The position numbers and the translations under genes are program-made. Below, in pieces: positions 35,818-45,222 of a stretch of DNA of 56,329 nucleotides. The notes under the pieces are model-generated. The model was not told the origin of the DNA. It worked only from the letters and a program-made list of their open reading frames with translations, and did no database searches. This DNA is from Streptomyces oryzae (GTDB taxonomy: Bacteria > Actinomycetota > Actinomycetes > Streptomycetales > Streptomycetaceae), in NCBI RefSeq assembly GCF_017676365.1, contig NZ_JADKMA010000020.1:1-56329 (forward strand), in the 5' to 3' direction. How positions within the stretch are numbered: the first letter of the stretch is position 1; the number at the start of each line of letters is the position of its first letter.

Positions 35818-36587
35818 AGCTCCCACTCCGGTGTCGCACGACGGGTCACCGCGTTGTCCGTGGCACCGGTGATGGAGGAGACGATCTGCTCCTGAGAGGT
35901 GGTGGTGACATCGAAGAAACCGTTGTTGCGTCCCAGCCGCAGCACCACCGCGCGGTCCGCGACGGCCTTGACGTCACCGAGGTTGTGGCTGATGAGCATC
36001 ACGCCGAGTCCCCGCTCCCGCAGTTGCTCGATGTAGTCGAGGACCTGTACGGACTGCTGGACGCCCAGCGAGGCGGTGGGCTCGTCCAGCAGGATCAGCT
36101 CGGGTTCGCCGAGAAGGCAGCGGCAGATCGCGATCCCCTGCCGCTGCCCGCTGGACAGCGAGGCGACCGGGACGCGCAGGTCGGGGATGTGGAGGGAGAA
36201 GGTGTTCAGCAGTTCCCTGGTCCGCTGCTCCATCGCCACCTCGTTCAGCACCCCCAGCCGGCGGACCTCCCGTCCGAGGAACAGATTGCCGATCACATCG
36301 AGGTTCTCGCACAGCGCCAGGTCCTGGTACGCGGCGGCGATACCCAGCTCGCGGGCGTCACGCGGCTGGAGGATGCGGACGGTACGGCCCTGCCATTCGA
36401 TCACGCCCTCGTCGGCCGGCCCGACACCGGTGATGACCTTGACGAGTGAGGACTTGCCTGCGCCGTTGTCACCCACCAGGGCGACGACCTCACCGGCGTG
36501 GATCTCCAAGTCGACGTCGATCAGCGCCTGCACGGCACCGAAGTGCTTGCAGATGCCGCGTAGCGCCAGGACGGGGGTGGTCGACAC
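35814..36587 (-). CDS. Sugar ABC transporter ATP-binding protein (single domain)
   Basis: 257 aa. Walker A GDNGAGKSS at about 38-46, Q-loop AAYQDLAL, signature LSSGQRQGIAI, Walker B LILLDEPTA, H-loop ISHNLGD. Only one ABC cassette, as in FrcA/XylG-half systems, whereas RbsA/XylG usually carry two. It works as a dimer with the downstream permease. Sits 55 bp after the binding-protein gene. Confidence 0.93.
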   Translation of the reverse strand: MSTTPVLALRGICKHFGAVQALIDVDLEIHAGEVVALVGDNGAGKSSLVKVITGVGPADEGVIEWQGRTVRILQPRDARELGIAAAYQDLALCENLDVIGNLFLGREVRRLGVLNEVAMEQRTRELLNTFSLHIPDLRVPVASLSSGQRQGIAICRCLLGEPELILLDEPTASLGVQQSVQVLDYIEQLRERGLGVMLISHNLGDVKAVADRAVVLRLGRNNGFFDVTTTSQEQIVSSITGATDNAVTRRATPEWEL

Positions 36588-36642
36588 GTGAGCTTTCCCT
36601 TGCCTCGAACCTTGCCTTGCGTGGCTGCCCTCCGGCGGAGGC

Positions 36643-37758
36643 CTATCCGAGGAGGCCGGCCTTCGCGCAGGCGGAGCGGAATGGGTGGGTGCAGATCTGA
36701 TCGGTGGTGTACATGCCGTCCTTGATCACGATGCCGATGTCGGCGACGGTCAGCGAGCGGGGCTTGAGCACCACGGAGGGGATGTCCTGGAGAGAGCTGT
36801 TGCTGACCGTCCCGGTGGCGATATCGGCGATGCTCCTGCCCCGCCCCAGGGCGACGGCCATGTCGGCGGCGGCACGGGCCTCACGGCTGAAGGGTTTGTA
36901 GACGGTCTCGTACTGCTCGCCGGTGATGATGCGCCGTACGGCGTCCAGGTCCGCGTCCTGGCCGGTGACCGGGGGCAGCGGGCCGACGTTGGCCGCCTTC
37001 AAAGCGGCGATGGCCCCGAAGGCGAGGCCGTCGTTGGCGGCGTAGACGCCGTCGACGCGACCGGGCCCGAGGGCTGAGATGGCGGCGGCCATGTCGGTGT
37101 ACGCACCCGCCGGGCTCCAGTTGAGCACGTCGTACTCCTTGGCGATCTTCACCCGGCCCCTGAGCACGGACAGAGACCCGTCCTTGAAGTCCGAGGAGTT
37201 CGGGTCGTTCGGTGACCCGTTCAGCATGACGATGCTGCGCCGGGACGCCCCGGGACCCAGCGCCTTCAGCAGCGCCCTGCCCTGCAGCCTGCCGACCTCC
37301 CTGCCGCTGAACGAGACATACCCGGAGATCGGTCCCTCGGCCAGCTGGTCGTACGCGATGACCGGCACCTGTGCCGCTGTCGCCTGCCGGACCGCGGGAC
37401 GGGCGGCCCTGGAGTCGACGGAGCCGATGATCAGCACATCGATACCGCTGGAGAGCAGCGACTGGGCCTGTTGCTGCTGGGCGGCCGCATCCGCTCCGCC
37501 TGCCACATACCGCACCTTGCAGTCGCGGCACAGTTTGTGGACCCTGCGCTGGATCAGCGGCCGGTCGAACTGCTGCCAGCGGGTGGCCTGGCTGGACGGG
37601 AGGAGCAGTCCGATGGTGACTGCCTGATTCTTGCGCGGGGTGGCGTTGTTCCTGTCCAGATGACTGCCGGACAGCTTGGCCTGCCCGCAGGCGGCAAGGA
37701 TGAGCGCGAGCACCATGGCGGCCGGCACGGCCCCGGTACGCGCCCGGTGAGGCTTCAT
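36643..37758 (-). CDS. Sugar ABC transporter substrate-binding lipoprotein (XylF/RbsB type)
   Basis: 371 aa. Lipobox: hydrophobic VPAAMVLALILAACGQ with lipidated Cys at about residue 24. Periplasmic-binding fold: VTIGLLLPSSQATRWQQFDRPLI, GGADAAAQQQQAQSLLSSGIDVLIIGSVDSRAARPAVRQATAAQVPVIAYDQLAEG (xylose-type), and VYAANDGLAFGAIAAL. ATG 37758 has GGAGG 8 bases upstream; a GTG three codons earlier overlaps it and is rejected. First gene of the ABC operon. Ligand is a pentose-, fructose- or polyol-like sugar; the converging kinase operon suggests the imported compound may be used there. Confidence 0.92.
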   Translation of the reverse strand: MKPHRARTGAVPAAMVLALILAACGQAKLSGSHLDRNNATPRKNQAVTIGLLLPSSQATRWQQFDRPLIQRRVHKLCRDCKVRYVAGGADAAAQQQQAQSLLSSGIDVLIIGSVDSRAARPAVRQATAAQVPVIAYDQLAEGPISGYVSFSGREVGRLQGRALLKALGPGASRRSIVMLNGSPNDPNSSDFKDGSLSVLRGRVKIAKEYDVLNWSPAGAYTDMAAAISALGPGRVDGVYAANDGLAFGAIAALKAANVGPLPPVTGQDADLDAVRRIITGEQYETVYKPFSREARAAADMAVALGRGRSIADIATGTVSNSSLQDIPSVVLKPRSLTVADIGIVIKDGMYTTDQICTHPFRSACAKAGLLG

Positions 37759-37808
37759 GCACGGCACCTCCTTGGCCCGCCCGGCCCGTCTGTCAGTTCA
37801 GAGACGCC

Positions 37809-37823
37809 ATAATGTCCTATTAT
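37809..37823. promoter_or_regulatory. Inverted repeat in the ABC operon promoter region
   Basis: ATAAT (37809-37813), spacer GTCCT, ATTAT (37819-37823), within an AT-rich island (37808-37855). On the minus strand this is about 50 bp upstream of the binding-protein start. Probable operator or promoter element for the sugar ABC genes. Confidence 0.45.
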
Positions 37824-37846
37824 TCCGCACTTCGCGGCTTTATTTG

Positions 37847-40324
37847 TTATTTCGCGGCTGCGGCATCTCCGTGGTCGGCCCCGTTCCCCTGGGTGGCCTC
37901 GTCCTCCGGCGCGAGCAGGCCGGATTCCCCCGACGGCAGCGCAATCTCGCTCCACACCTGCTTGCCACCGCTGAGCGGCACCGATCCCCACGATTCGGAC
38001 AGCGCATCGACGAGGAGAATGCCCCGGCCCCCGGTGGCCTCCCAGTCCATGCTGGCCGCTTTGACGGGCGTGCGGGGCGAGGAGTCGTTGACCGCGATGC
38101 GCAGCCGGTCGCCGATCAGCGTGAGATCCAGCCGGACCTCGCCCCGGGTGTGCACCAGCGCGTTGGTCACCAGCTCGGAGACCACCAGGAGGACCGTGTC
38201 GGACTCCTCCGTCACCTCCCACTTGCGCAGGGTGCGCGTGGTGAAGCGGCGTGCGTGTACTGCCGCGTCGGGCAGCCGCCACACCGCCCAGCCGGCCCGG
38301 CGGGGCCGGACCGCCATCCCGTCGTAGCGCAACAGGAGCAGCGCCACGTCGTCGTCGCGGCGTGCGGCGCTCCCGAGCAGAGCATCCGCCATCCGGTCGG
38401 GGTCGGCGGGGTCCGCGGCTGCCAGCGAGTCGCCGACGCGGCGCATCCCCTCCTCCACGTCCAGGTGCGAGGACTCCACCAGGCCGTCCGTCGTCAGAGC
38501 CAGGACGGAGCCGGGCGCGAACGCGGCGGCCGCCATCGTGAACTCCGCCTCCGCGACTACGCCCAGCGGCGGCCCCACCTCGGCCTGCAGCTCCACGGTC
38601 CTGCCCTCCGGGTCGCGCACCACCGGCGGCAGGTGCCCGGCCCGCACGAACCAGGCGTTTCCCTCCTCCATGTCCAGTGCCACATAGCAGACGGTGGCGA
38701 ACAGATCGGTCTCCATGTCCACCAGCAGCCGGTTGGCGTGCGAGACGACCACATCGGGGGCGTGGCCCTCGACCGCGTAGGCCCTGATCGCCGTGCGCAT
38801 CTGGCCCATGATGGTCGCGGCGGCAGCGCTGTGGCCCTGTACGTCCCCGATGACGAAGGCGACCTGGCCGTCGGTCAGCGGGATCACGTCGTACCAGTCG
38901 CCGCCCACCTCCAGCCCCGCTGTGGCGGGCAGATACCGGGCGACGGCGACCCCGCCGGGCAGGGCGGGCAGCCTGCGCGGCAGCAGGCTGCGCTGGAGCA
39001 TCGTGGCGAGCTCGTGCTCCGCGTCGACCGCACGGGCCCGCACCAGGGCCTGCCCCGCCAGGGACGCGGTGGCGGTCAGCAGCGAACGCTCCTCCGGGCC
39101 GAAGTCGTGCGGCTCGTCCCAGCCGGCCACGCACACGCCGACCACCCGGTCCTCGGCCGGCAGCGGCAGCAGAGCCAGCCCGCCGGGACCCAGGCCCGCC
39201 AGATCGGGCTGGAGGGCCGTATCCGACGGCCACAGGCGTACGGTCCCCGCACGCAAGGCGGCCTCCAGCCTCGGGAGGGAGCTGGACGGTGTGCCGGGCC
39301 ACTCCGCGCGCCAGGCCGACCACCACGCCCCTGGCCAGGCGTTCTGCTCCGGAGGCTCAAGGGTGGTGATCACCAGCCGGTCACCCTCCAGCTCGGCGAG
39401 CGCCACCCGGTCGGCCCTCAGCGCGTCGAGCAGGGCGGTGACGACGACGCTGCCGACATCGCGAATGGTCGTGGCGGCGGCGAGGGCCGTGGCCAGCCGC
39501 TGGACCCGGGAGACCTCATGGACCCTGGGCCGCAGCTGGGAGGCATCGGTGACGACGCCGAGCAGCCGGTCCGGCAGCCCGGCCGCGGCGATCTGCACCC
39601 GGCAGCTCAGCGCGAGCCAGCGCAGTTCGCCGCTGGTCAGCCGGACCCGGAACTCCAGGTTACGGACGCCCCGGGCGCGCCGGTCCGGTTCGACGAAGGA
39701 CATCAGCGCGGGCAGGTCGTCGGGCACGGTGCGTGAGAGCAGGGCCTCGACCCGCCCGTCGAAGCTCTCTGGCGCGATGCCGAACAGCCGCAGCAGCCGC
39801 TCGTCGGCCTCGATGCCGCCGGTGTCCAGGTCGAGTGTGAAGGCCCCAGGGCGAATCCGGCGCAGTACCGAGTCGCCCCGGGCAGGCTCCCCGGCTTGAC
39901 CGAGTCCGGACGTGGTGGGCGGTCGGCCGTCCGCCTCGAGCCGGGTGACGACCTGCGCTGCGTACATCTCCAGCAGCCGGCGGCGCGTGGTGTCGAAGCC
40001 GTGGGGACCGTCGGCGACGACCATCAGGCAGCCCAGCCGGGCGTCCCCCGCGCCCAGCGGCAGGGCGCCGACCGACACGGCGGGCGTCTCGTCCGCGGTG
40101 GCCGGCGGGCCCGGGGCCGGCCACACGGAGTGGCCGGTGCGGCACGCATCGGCCACGGGGGAGCGATCACTGAGGGACAGCACCGCGCGCACTTCGTACG
40201 GCGTACTCGTCCGGCCGAGTGTCTCGATCATCCGCAGCCGGTCGGCGTCCTCCTGATCGCGCACATAGACAGCCGCCATCGCCGCCCCCGCGAACCCGAA
40301 TGCCGCCCCCGTGTTCTCCCTCAT
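37847..40324 (-). CDS. GAF/PAS-SpoIIE PP2C phosphatase fused to an anti-sigma-type ATPase
   Basis: 825 aa multidomain regulator. N-terminal GAF (about 1-145), PAS (about 165-275: GAFTLDLDTGGIEADERLLRLFGI), second GAF (about 290-455), SpoIIE phosphatase (about 465-680: GGDWYDVIPLTDGQVAFVIGDVQGHSAAAATIMGQMR, LTTDGLVESSH, RDDDVALLLLR), and a C-terminal HATPase_c/RsbW domain (VVSELVTNALVHTRGEVRLDLTLI, GRGILLVDALSESWG). Such proteins tune sigma factor or anti-sigma-antagonist switches in Streptomyces. ATG 40324 has GGAGG 7 bases upstream. No partner antagonist is next to it. Confidence 0.92.
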   Translation of the reverse strand: MRENTGAAFGFAGAAMAAVYVRDQEDADRLRMIETLGRTSTPYEVRAVLSLSDRSPVADACRTGHSVWPAPGPPATADETPAVSVGALPLGAGDARLGCLMVVADGPHGFDTTRRRLLEMYAAQVVTRLEADGRPPTTSGLGQAGEPARGDSVLRRIRPGAFTLDLDTGGIEADERLLRLFGIAPESFDGRVEALLSRTVPDDLPALMSFVEPDRRARGVRNLEFRVRLTSGELRWLALSCRVQIAAAGLPDRLLGVVTDASQLRPRVHEVSRVQRLATALAAATTIRDVGSVVVTALLDALRADRVALAELEGDRLVITTLEPPEQNAWPGAWWSAWRAEWPGTPSSSLPRLEAALRAGTVRLWPSDTALQPDLAGLGPGGLALLPLPAEDRVVGVCVAGWDEPHDFGPEERSLLTATASLAGQALVRARAVDAEHELATMLQRSLLPRRLPALPGGVAVARYLPATAGLEVGGDWYDVIPLTDGQVAFVIGDVQGHSAAAATIMGQMRTAIRAYAVEGHAPDVVVSHANRLLVDMETDLFATVCYVALDMEEGNAWFVRAGHLPPVVRDPEGRTVELQAEVGPPLGVVAEAEFTMAAAAFAPGSVLALTTDGLVESSHLDVEEGMRRVGDSLAAADPADPDRMADALLGSAARRDDDVALLLLRYDGMAVRPRRAGWAVWRLPDAAVHARRFTTRTLRKWEVTEESDTVLLVVSELVTNALVHTRGEVRLDLTLIGDRLRIAVNDSSPRTPVKAASMDWEATGGRGILLVDALSESWGSVPLSGGKQVWSEIALPSGESGLLAPEDEATQGNGADHGDAAAAK

Positions 40325-40599
40325 CCCATTGCCTCCGAACCGGCCGGGTGCGGCCCCTTCCAGAGTAAGGAGAAAACGCGTGCGCAGTCCGGGATGAGCA
40401 GGCCGCCTGGGGGGCCGGGGGCCGCGAAGGGCACGGCGTTCACAGCCGCCCCCGTGTCGCGTGGTCCGGTGACCGCCTCCGGAACGGGGACGCAGCTGAG
40501 CCCGGGGCTGGGGAAGTACGCCTCCGAACGCTCCCTCACGGAGCGGTGACGCGGCGCAGCGCGGCAGTACACCCCCGGTTGTGCTGCCGGGGACAGGTT

Positions 40600-41283
40600 C
40601 TACCCCGATGCGCGTTCGGCCACCTCCCACTGGGTGCGCAACCGGCCGAGGTGGGTGCGCATCCGGGCTTCGGCGCCCACCGCGTCGCCGGCCAGCACGA
40701 GGTCGAGCAGCACCTCGTGCTCTTCGGCCGACTCGATGAGCTGGCCGCTCTCGGCGAGCCCGGCGAGTCCGTACAGGCGGGAGTGGCAGCGCAGTTCGCC
40801 GACGACCTCCACGAGGCGGCGGTTTCCCGCGAGTTCGAGCAGGGCGAGGTGGAAGCGGCGATCGGCCTCCAGGAAGCCCACGAGGTTGCCTGCGTCGGCA
40901 GCCGCGACTATCTCGCGGGCGACAGGGCGGAGTGCCTCCAGCTTCTCCGGGTCGCCGGTCAGTGCCACCCGGCCCACCGTCGGCACCTCGATCAGTTCGC
41001 GGATCGCGACGTACTCGGCGAGATCGCGCTCGGACAACTCGGTGACGCGGAAACCCTTGTTGCGGACCGGTTCGACCATGCCCTCACGGGTGAGGTCGAG
41101 CATCGCCTCGCGCACAGGGGTGGCCGAGACGCCGAACTGCGCGGCCAGTTGCGGCGCGGAGTAGACGGACCCGGGACGCAGCTCTCCCGCGATGAGCGCG
41201 GCACGCAGAGCCTGAGCGACGTGGTCGCGGATGCTGAGCCGGTCCGGCACGGCGGGCAGCTTCAGCGGGCGTTCTGCGGTCAT
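40600..41283 (-). CDS. GntR-family regulator, FCD subfamily
   Basis: 227 aa. N-terminal HTH: LSIRDHVAQALRAALIAGELRPGSVYSAPQLAAQFGVSATPVREAMLDLTREGMVEPVRNKGFRVTELS. C-terminal FCD domain: FLEADRRFHLALLELAGNRRLVEVVGELR and EEHEVLLDLVLAGDA. Start preceded by GAGGAG. Divergent from the collagenase gene across 230 bp, so either it regulates that gene or itself. No metabolic operon is attached, so the ligand is unknown. Confidence 0.9.
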   Translation of the reverse strand: MTAERPLKLPAVPDRLSIRDHVAQALRAALIAGELRPGSVYSAPQLAAQFGVSATPVREAMLDLTREGMVEPVRNKGFRVTELSERDLAEYVAIRELIEVPTVGRVALTGDPEKLEALRPVAREIVAAADAGNLVGFLEADRRFHLALLELAGNRRLVEVVGELRCHSRLYGLAGLAESGQLIESAEEHEVLLDLVLAGDAVGAEARMRTHLGRLRTQWEVAERASG

Positions 41284-41513
41284 GGGTGCGCTGCTCCTCG
41301 CAGGACATCGTGCTGGCGTACGGGCTTGTCCGTAGCTGATCGTACGTCGGAGCTCGCTCAACGCGTCTGCGAGCGAAGGCAATTCACTCGTGACCGGAAG
41401 CAGTCTTGCGCCATGTGATGTGTGAAATTGTACTGTCCGCATGTGGGCGTGTTCACGACAGTCGATCATTGGCGCCCACCACTGGCAGCAACATCCCCCA
41501 CAGGAGAACCCAG

Positions 41514-43493
41514 ATGAGCCGGAACGATCGAAGAAGCTCGTTACGCGCACGTCTCACCCGCGCCGCGTGCGCCGGTGTCCTCACCGTCTCGCTCGGTGCC
41601 GGAGCCGGTCAGTTCGGCGACGTCGGCACGGCCCGGGCGGCGTCGCCGAGCGCGGCCCATGCGGTACCGGAGGGCACGGCCCATGCGGCGTCCCGCGAGC
41701 AGGGGCAGGGGCCGCGGCCATCGGCCGCCGCCGCGGAGGCGGAGCACGTCCGCAGCAAGCGGCTCAAGGCCAAGGACCGCCCCCCGCTGTCCGCTTCACA
41801 GGACGCCCTGCGGCAGGACTACGACACCCCCGCGGTCCCCGCAGCACAGCGCCCCTCAGCGGCGGGGTGCTCTCCCGGCGACTTCGCGCAGACCGGCGAT
41901 GCGCTGGTCAAGGAGATCACCTCGGCCACGACAGAGTGCATCAACACCCTCTTCGGCCTCACCGGCCAGGACGCGCACGGCGCGTTCCGCGAGGAGCAGA
42001 TGATCACAGTCGCCGAGGCCCTGCGCGACGGCTCCGCCGGCTACCCCGGTGACGGCAGCACCGGCATGCCGCAGATCGTGCTGTTCCTGCGCGCCGGCTA
42101 CTACGTGCACTGGAACCACGAGCCGGACGTGGGCGAGTACGGGCCCGAACTGAAGTCCGCGATCCGGGGCGGCCTGGACGCGTTCTTCGGCTCGGAGCAC
42201 TCGCGGGACGTGACCGACGCCAACGGTGAGACCCTGTCCGAGGCGGTCACACTCATCGACAGCGCCGAGGAGAACGCCCGCTACCTCGGCATCGTCAAGC
42301 GGATGCTGGAGGGCTACGACAACTCGTACGACGACAAGCAGCGGATGCTCAGCGCCGTCAACAACGTCTACACGGTGCTGTGGCGCGGCCACCAGATGCC
42401 GGACTTCGTCAAGGCCGTCGAGGGCGACCCGAGTGTCCTCGACACGCTGCACACCTTCGCGAAGGAGCACCTCGACCTGCTCGGCGGCGAGCAGTCGTAC
42501 CTCACCTCCAACGCGGGCCGCGAGCTGGGACGGTTCGTCCAGCACACCGCGCTGACGGAGAAGGCGCGCCCGCTGATGAAGGACCTGCTCGGAGTGAGCG
42601 GGATGACCGGCGAAACGGCCCCGCTGTGGGTCGGCGTGGCGGAGATGGCCGACGAGTACGACAAGGACAACTGCGCGTACTACGACGTCTGCGACCTCCA
42701 GCAGCGGCTGAAGGACGCGGTGCTGACGGACAAGGAGTCGTGCAGCGACAGCATTTCCATGGCCGCGCAGCAGATGGACGCGGGCAACTTCGCCGCCGCC
42801 TGCAAGAGCCTGAACGGACAGGACGCGTTCTTCCACGAGGTCGCCAAGGACGAAGGACCGGTGAAGGACGACAAGAACACGAGGATCGAGGTGGTCGTCT
42901 TCGACTCCCGCACCGACTACCAGACGTACGCGGGCGCGATCTACGGGATCGACACCAACAACGGCGGCATGTACCTGGAGGGCGACCCGTCGGCCGAGGG
43001 GAACCTTCCCCGCTTCGTCGCCTACGAGGCGGACTGGCTGCGGCCCGACTTCCAGATCTGGAACCTGAACCACGAGTACACGCACTACCTCGATGGCCGC
43101 TTCGACATGTACGGCGACTTCGAGGCCGGTGTCTCGACGCCGACCGTCTGGTGGATCGAGGGCTTCGCCGAGTACGTCTCGTACTCGTACCGCAAGCTTC
43201 CCTACGACGACGCGATCGAGGAGGCGGGCAAGAAGACGTATCCGCTGAGCACGCTGTTCGACACCACCTACGAGAACACCGACACCAACCGCACCTACCG
43301 TTGGGGCTATCTGGCTGTGCGCTACATGCTGGAGAAGCACCCCGGAGACGTGGACACGGTGCTGGCCTCCTACCGCGCGGGTGACTGGGACGCGGCCCGC
43401 AGCTATCTGAAGGAGACCATCGGCTCGCGCTACGACCAGGACTGGTACGCGTGGCTCGACGCCTGCGCATCGGGGGCGTGCAAGGCCGGATAG
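41514..43493 (+). CDS. Secreted M9-family collagenase
   Basis: 659 aa. Signal peptide: basic RRSSLRARLTRAA then CAGVLTVSLGAGAG, cleavage near TARA-AS. M9 N-terminal domain (about 125-400: TTECINTLFGLTGQDAHGAF) and peptidase domain with zinc site HEYTHYLDGRF (about residue 522) and the third ligand Glu in WWIEGFAEYVSYSY. Shorter than clostridial collagenases; no PKD or collagen-binding repeats. ATG 41514 follows AGGAGAA. Likely degrades collagen or similar proteins outside the cell. Confidence 0.92.
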   Translation: MSRNDRRSSLRARLTRAACAGVLTVSLGAGAGQFGDVGTARAASPSAAHAVPEGTAHAASREQGQGPRPSAAAAEAEHVRSKRLKAKDRPPLSASQDALRQDYDTPAVPAAQRPSAAGCSPGDFAQTGDALVKEITSATTECINTLFGLTGQDAHGAFREEQMITVAEALRDGSAGYPGDGSTGMPQIVLFLRAGYYVHWNHEPDVGEYGPELKSAIRGGLDAFFGSEHSRDVTDANGETLSEAVTLIDSAEENARYLGIVKRMLEGYDNSYDDKQRMLSAVNNVYTVLWRGHQMPDFVKAVEGDPSVLDTLHTFAKEHLDLLGGEQSYLTSNAGRELGRFVQHTALTEKARPLMKDLLGVSGMTGETAPLWVGVAEMADEYDKDNCAYYDVCDLQQRLKDAVLTDKESCSDSISMAAQQMDAGNFAAACKSLNGQDAFFHEVAKDEGPVKDDKNTRIEVVVFDSRTDYQTYAGAIYGIDTNNGGMYLEGDPSAEGNLPRFVAYEADWLRPDFQIWNLNHEYTHYLDGRFDMYGDFEAGVSTPTVWWIEGFAEYVSYSYRKLPYDDAIEEAGKKTYPLSTLFDTTYENTDTNRTYRWGYLAVRYMLEKHPGDVDTVLASYRAGDWDAARSYLKETIGSRYDQDWYAWLDACASGACKAG

Positions 43494-43935
43494 CCGGTCA
43501 CCTCCGCGGTCGGCGGCTGCGGCCTGCCAGTTGCCGGAGTGGGTGTTGGCTGAACGTCAGCACCGGCGGCCGCGGCGCACGCCCGATCCGGCGCGCGCCG
43601 CGGTCACCCTGCTCACCGAGTCCTCGCCGCCGTCGACACCGGCGCGTAACACCCGGCTTCTTCACCTGCCGCGGCGCTGCGGCGCGCCGGACGGGGCCGC
43701 TGCTGCCCGGCGCCCTCTCCCACAATCACCGCCACTGGTACACGCGGTGCGAATCTGGTTGTGGACGCATCGCCAACGACTTATCAGCCTCCTTCCGCAA
43801 CTCTTGAGGGGCGGCCGAGTGATGTCGGAAGCGGACCGATCGGTGCCGCGAGGAGTTGCAGGGGCGGTCCGGTCGCCTTCGCGGATGAGCGAGAGCCCGC
43901 AGCTGTTCCTCACTGTTGACCTTGAAAGGATCACT
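43494..43935. other. Intergenic region (442 bp)
   Basis: Between the collagenase and a small secreted protein. An open frame runs through it into the latter gene, but it lacks a plausible start and reads as basic low-complexity sequence. No operator, repeat or U-run terminator was found. Confidence 0.5.
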
Positions 43936-44373
43936 ATGCGTATGACGAAGCGCGCCCTGGGTGCCGCCGCATCCACTCTCCTGGCGATTGGGGCGTTCGC
44001 CGCCTTCGGTGCCACCCCCGCAACTGCGCAAGCTCCCGCGACCACGGCCGGTTCCGGGGTGGTATGGAAGGAGCACGTCGACTACGAGCACGGGAACGCA
44101 TGGATCGAGGGCAGCTTCGAGGGCCACAGGAAGGGCATCGCCGACTGGTTCAACAACGGCGACAAGCTGTGCGCCAACGACAAGCTCGCGGACGGCTGGT
44201 ACGTACGGGCGGAGCTGAGCACCGGACGCAAAGTCTCCACAGCCGGCAAGCCGAGCCCTTCGTACGCGTGCAAGGGCGGCGATCTGCCGGAGAACGGCGT
44301 CTACTCGATGCGGATGTGCCTGGTCAGCAAGTGGGGTACGGATTGTTCCCCTTGGGCGCGAGCGGAAGCCTGA
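43936..44373 (+). CDS. Small secreted protein of unknown function
   Basis: 145 aa. Signal peptide MRMTKRALGAAASTLLAIGAFAAF with cleavage near PATAQA. The mature part (about 110 aa) has two Cys pairs (KLCAND/YACKGG and RMCLVSKWGTDC), probably disulfides, and an aromatic-rich core (WIEGSFEGHRKGIADWFNNG). No family recognised. GAAAGGA 5 bases before the ATG. A hairpin (CGGCCAC 44376-44382, GTGGCCG 44401-44407) follows the stop and may end its transcript. Confidence 0.75.
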   Translation: MRMTKRALGAAASTLLAIGAFAAFGATPATAQAPATTAGSGVVWKEHVDYEHGNAWIEGSFEGHRKGIADWFNNGDKLCANDKLADGWYVRAELSTGRKVSTAGKPSPSYACKGGDLPENGVYSMRMCLVSKWGTDCSPWARAEA

Positions 44374-44484
44374 GGCGGCCACGTACGGCGGGTTCGGGGG
44401 GTGGCCGTGCGGAAACCATCTGACGCTGGCATGCCATACTCACGGCTCGCCGAACACAGTGACACCCTGACGGAGATTCGAACC

Positions 44485-45192
44485 ATGACCGTACACCGCT
44501 CCCGCCGCCACCGCGTGGTGCTGGCCGCGCTGGTGCTCGGGCTCACCGGTGCGCTCGCGGTGACCGGTTGCAGCCACCACTCCTCCAAGAAGTCCAGGAG
44601 GAGCTCTTCCTCGTCCGTCAAGAAGAGCACGGGGAGCAAGAAGAGTCACAAGCGCAAGATCATCGGGGGCGGCTCGGGCAGCGGCGCCGACCACACGACC
44701 CGTGCGCGACGGAGCATGTGCAGGCCGGCCCCCGGCTCGTTCCGGTTTATCCCGCTGTCCGAGCCCAGCCATGTGCTGGTGGAGTACCGGAACAAGCGCA
44801 GCTCCAGCTGCACTCTCCACAACGCCCCGGTGCTGTACCGCGGCGAGGACGGTACGAAGGACGAGCCGTACGACAGGGCGAAGCCGCTGAAGTTCTATGA
44901 AGGCGGTCCGGAGCTGCTGGACGGCCACGTGCTCACGGTCGCGGCGCATGGGCGTGCCTACGCGAGCATCCCCACCAAGACGGCCTCGGACAAGGGGACG
45001 GCGCAGCGCTTGATGTACTTCGGCGTGATGCAGCCGCACAGCGCCGAGCTGTGGCGGACGGCCACCCCTCTCCACTTCGGGAAGTACGACCGCCTCCCGT
45101 CCATCGGAAGGACCGCGAAGGTCGGCAACTGGTACGGGACCAAGTTCCGCGCCGAGACCGCGACCGACACCCGGCCCGACTCGGCCGGGTGA
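44485..45192 (+). CDS. Lipoprotein, DUF4232-like
   Basis: 235 aa. Lipobox LAVTGCS, lipidated Cys at about residue 29, followed by a Ser/Lys-rich disordered tether (HHSSKKSRRSSSSSVKKSTGSKKSHKRK). The folded part (about 75-225) has a DUF4232-like beta-sandwich pattern: EYRNKRSSSCTLHNAPVLYRGEDG and LTVAAHGRAYASIPT. Extracytoplasmic; function unknown. ATG has GGAGA 8 bases upstream. Followed by a strong terminator hairpin. Confidence 0.78.
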   Translation: MTVHRSRRHRVVLAALVLGLTGALAVTGCSHHSSKKSRRSSSSSVKKSTGSKKSHKRKIIGGGSGSGADHTTRARRSMCRPAPGSFRFIPLSEPSHVLVEYRNKRSSSCTLHNAPVLYRGEDGTKDEPYDRAKPLKFYEGGPELLDGHVLTVAAHGRAYASIPTKTASDKGTAQRLMYFGVMQPHSAELWRTATPLHFGKYDRLPSIGRTAKVGNWYGTKFRAETATDTRPDSAG

Positions 45193-45196
45193 CCGT

Positions 45197-45222
45197 GGCG
45201 GTGGGGCGAAGGCCCCGCCGCC
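45197..45222 (+). terminator. GC-rich hairpin after the lipoprotein gene
   Basis: GGCGG-T-GGGGC (45197-45207) pairs with GCCCC-G-CCGCC (45212-45222) around GAAG, starting 5 bases after the stop codon. Stable 10-bp stem with a single T-G interruption; no U-run. Confidence 0.65.

Noticed and set aside
41856..43340. 494-aa minus-strand frame opposite the collagenase
   Set aside because: Shadow of the collagenase coding sequence with no family motifs.
43531..43935. Upstream extension of the small secreted protein
   Set aside because: A clear signal peptide begins at ATG 43936 with GAAAGGA; the extension would bury it.
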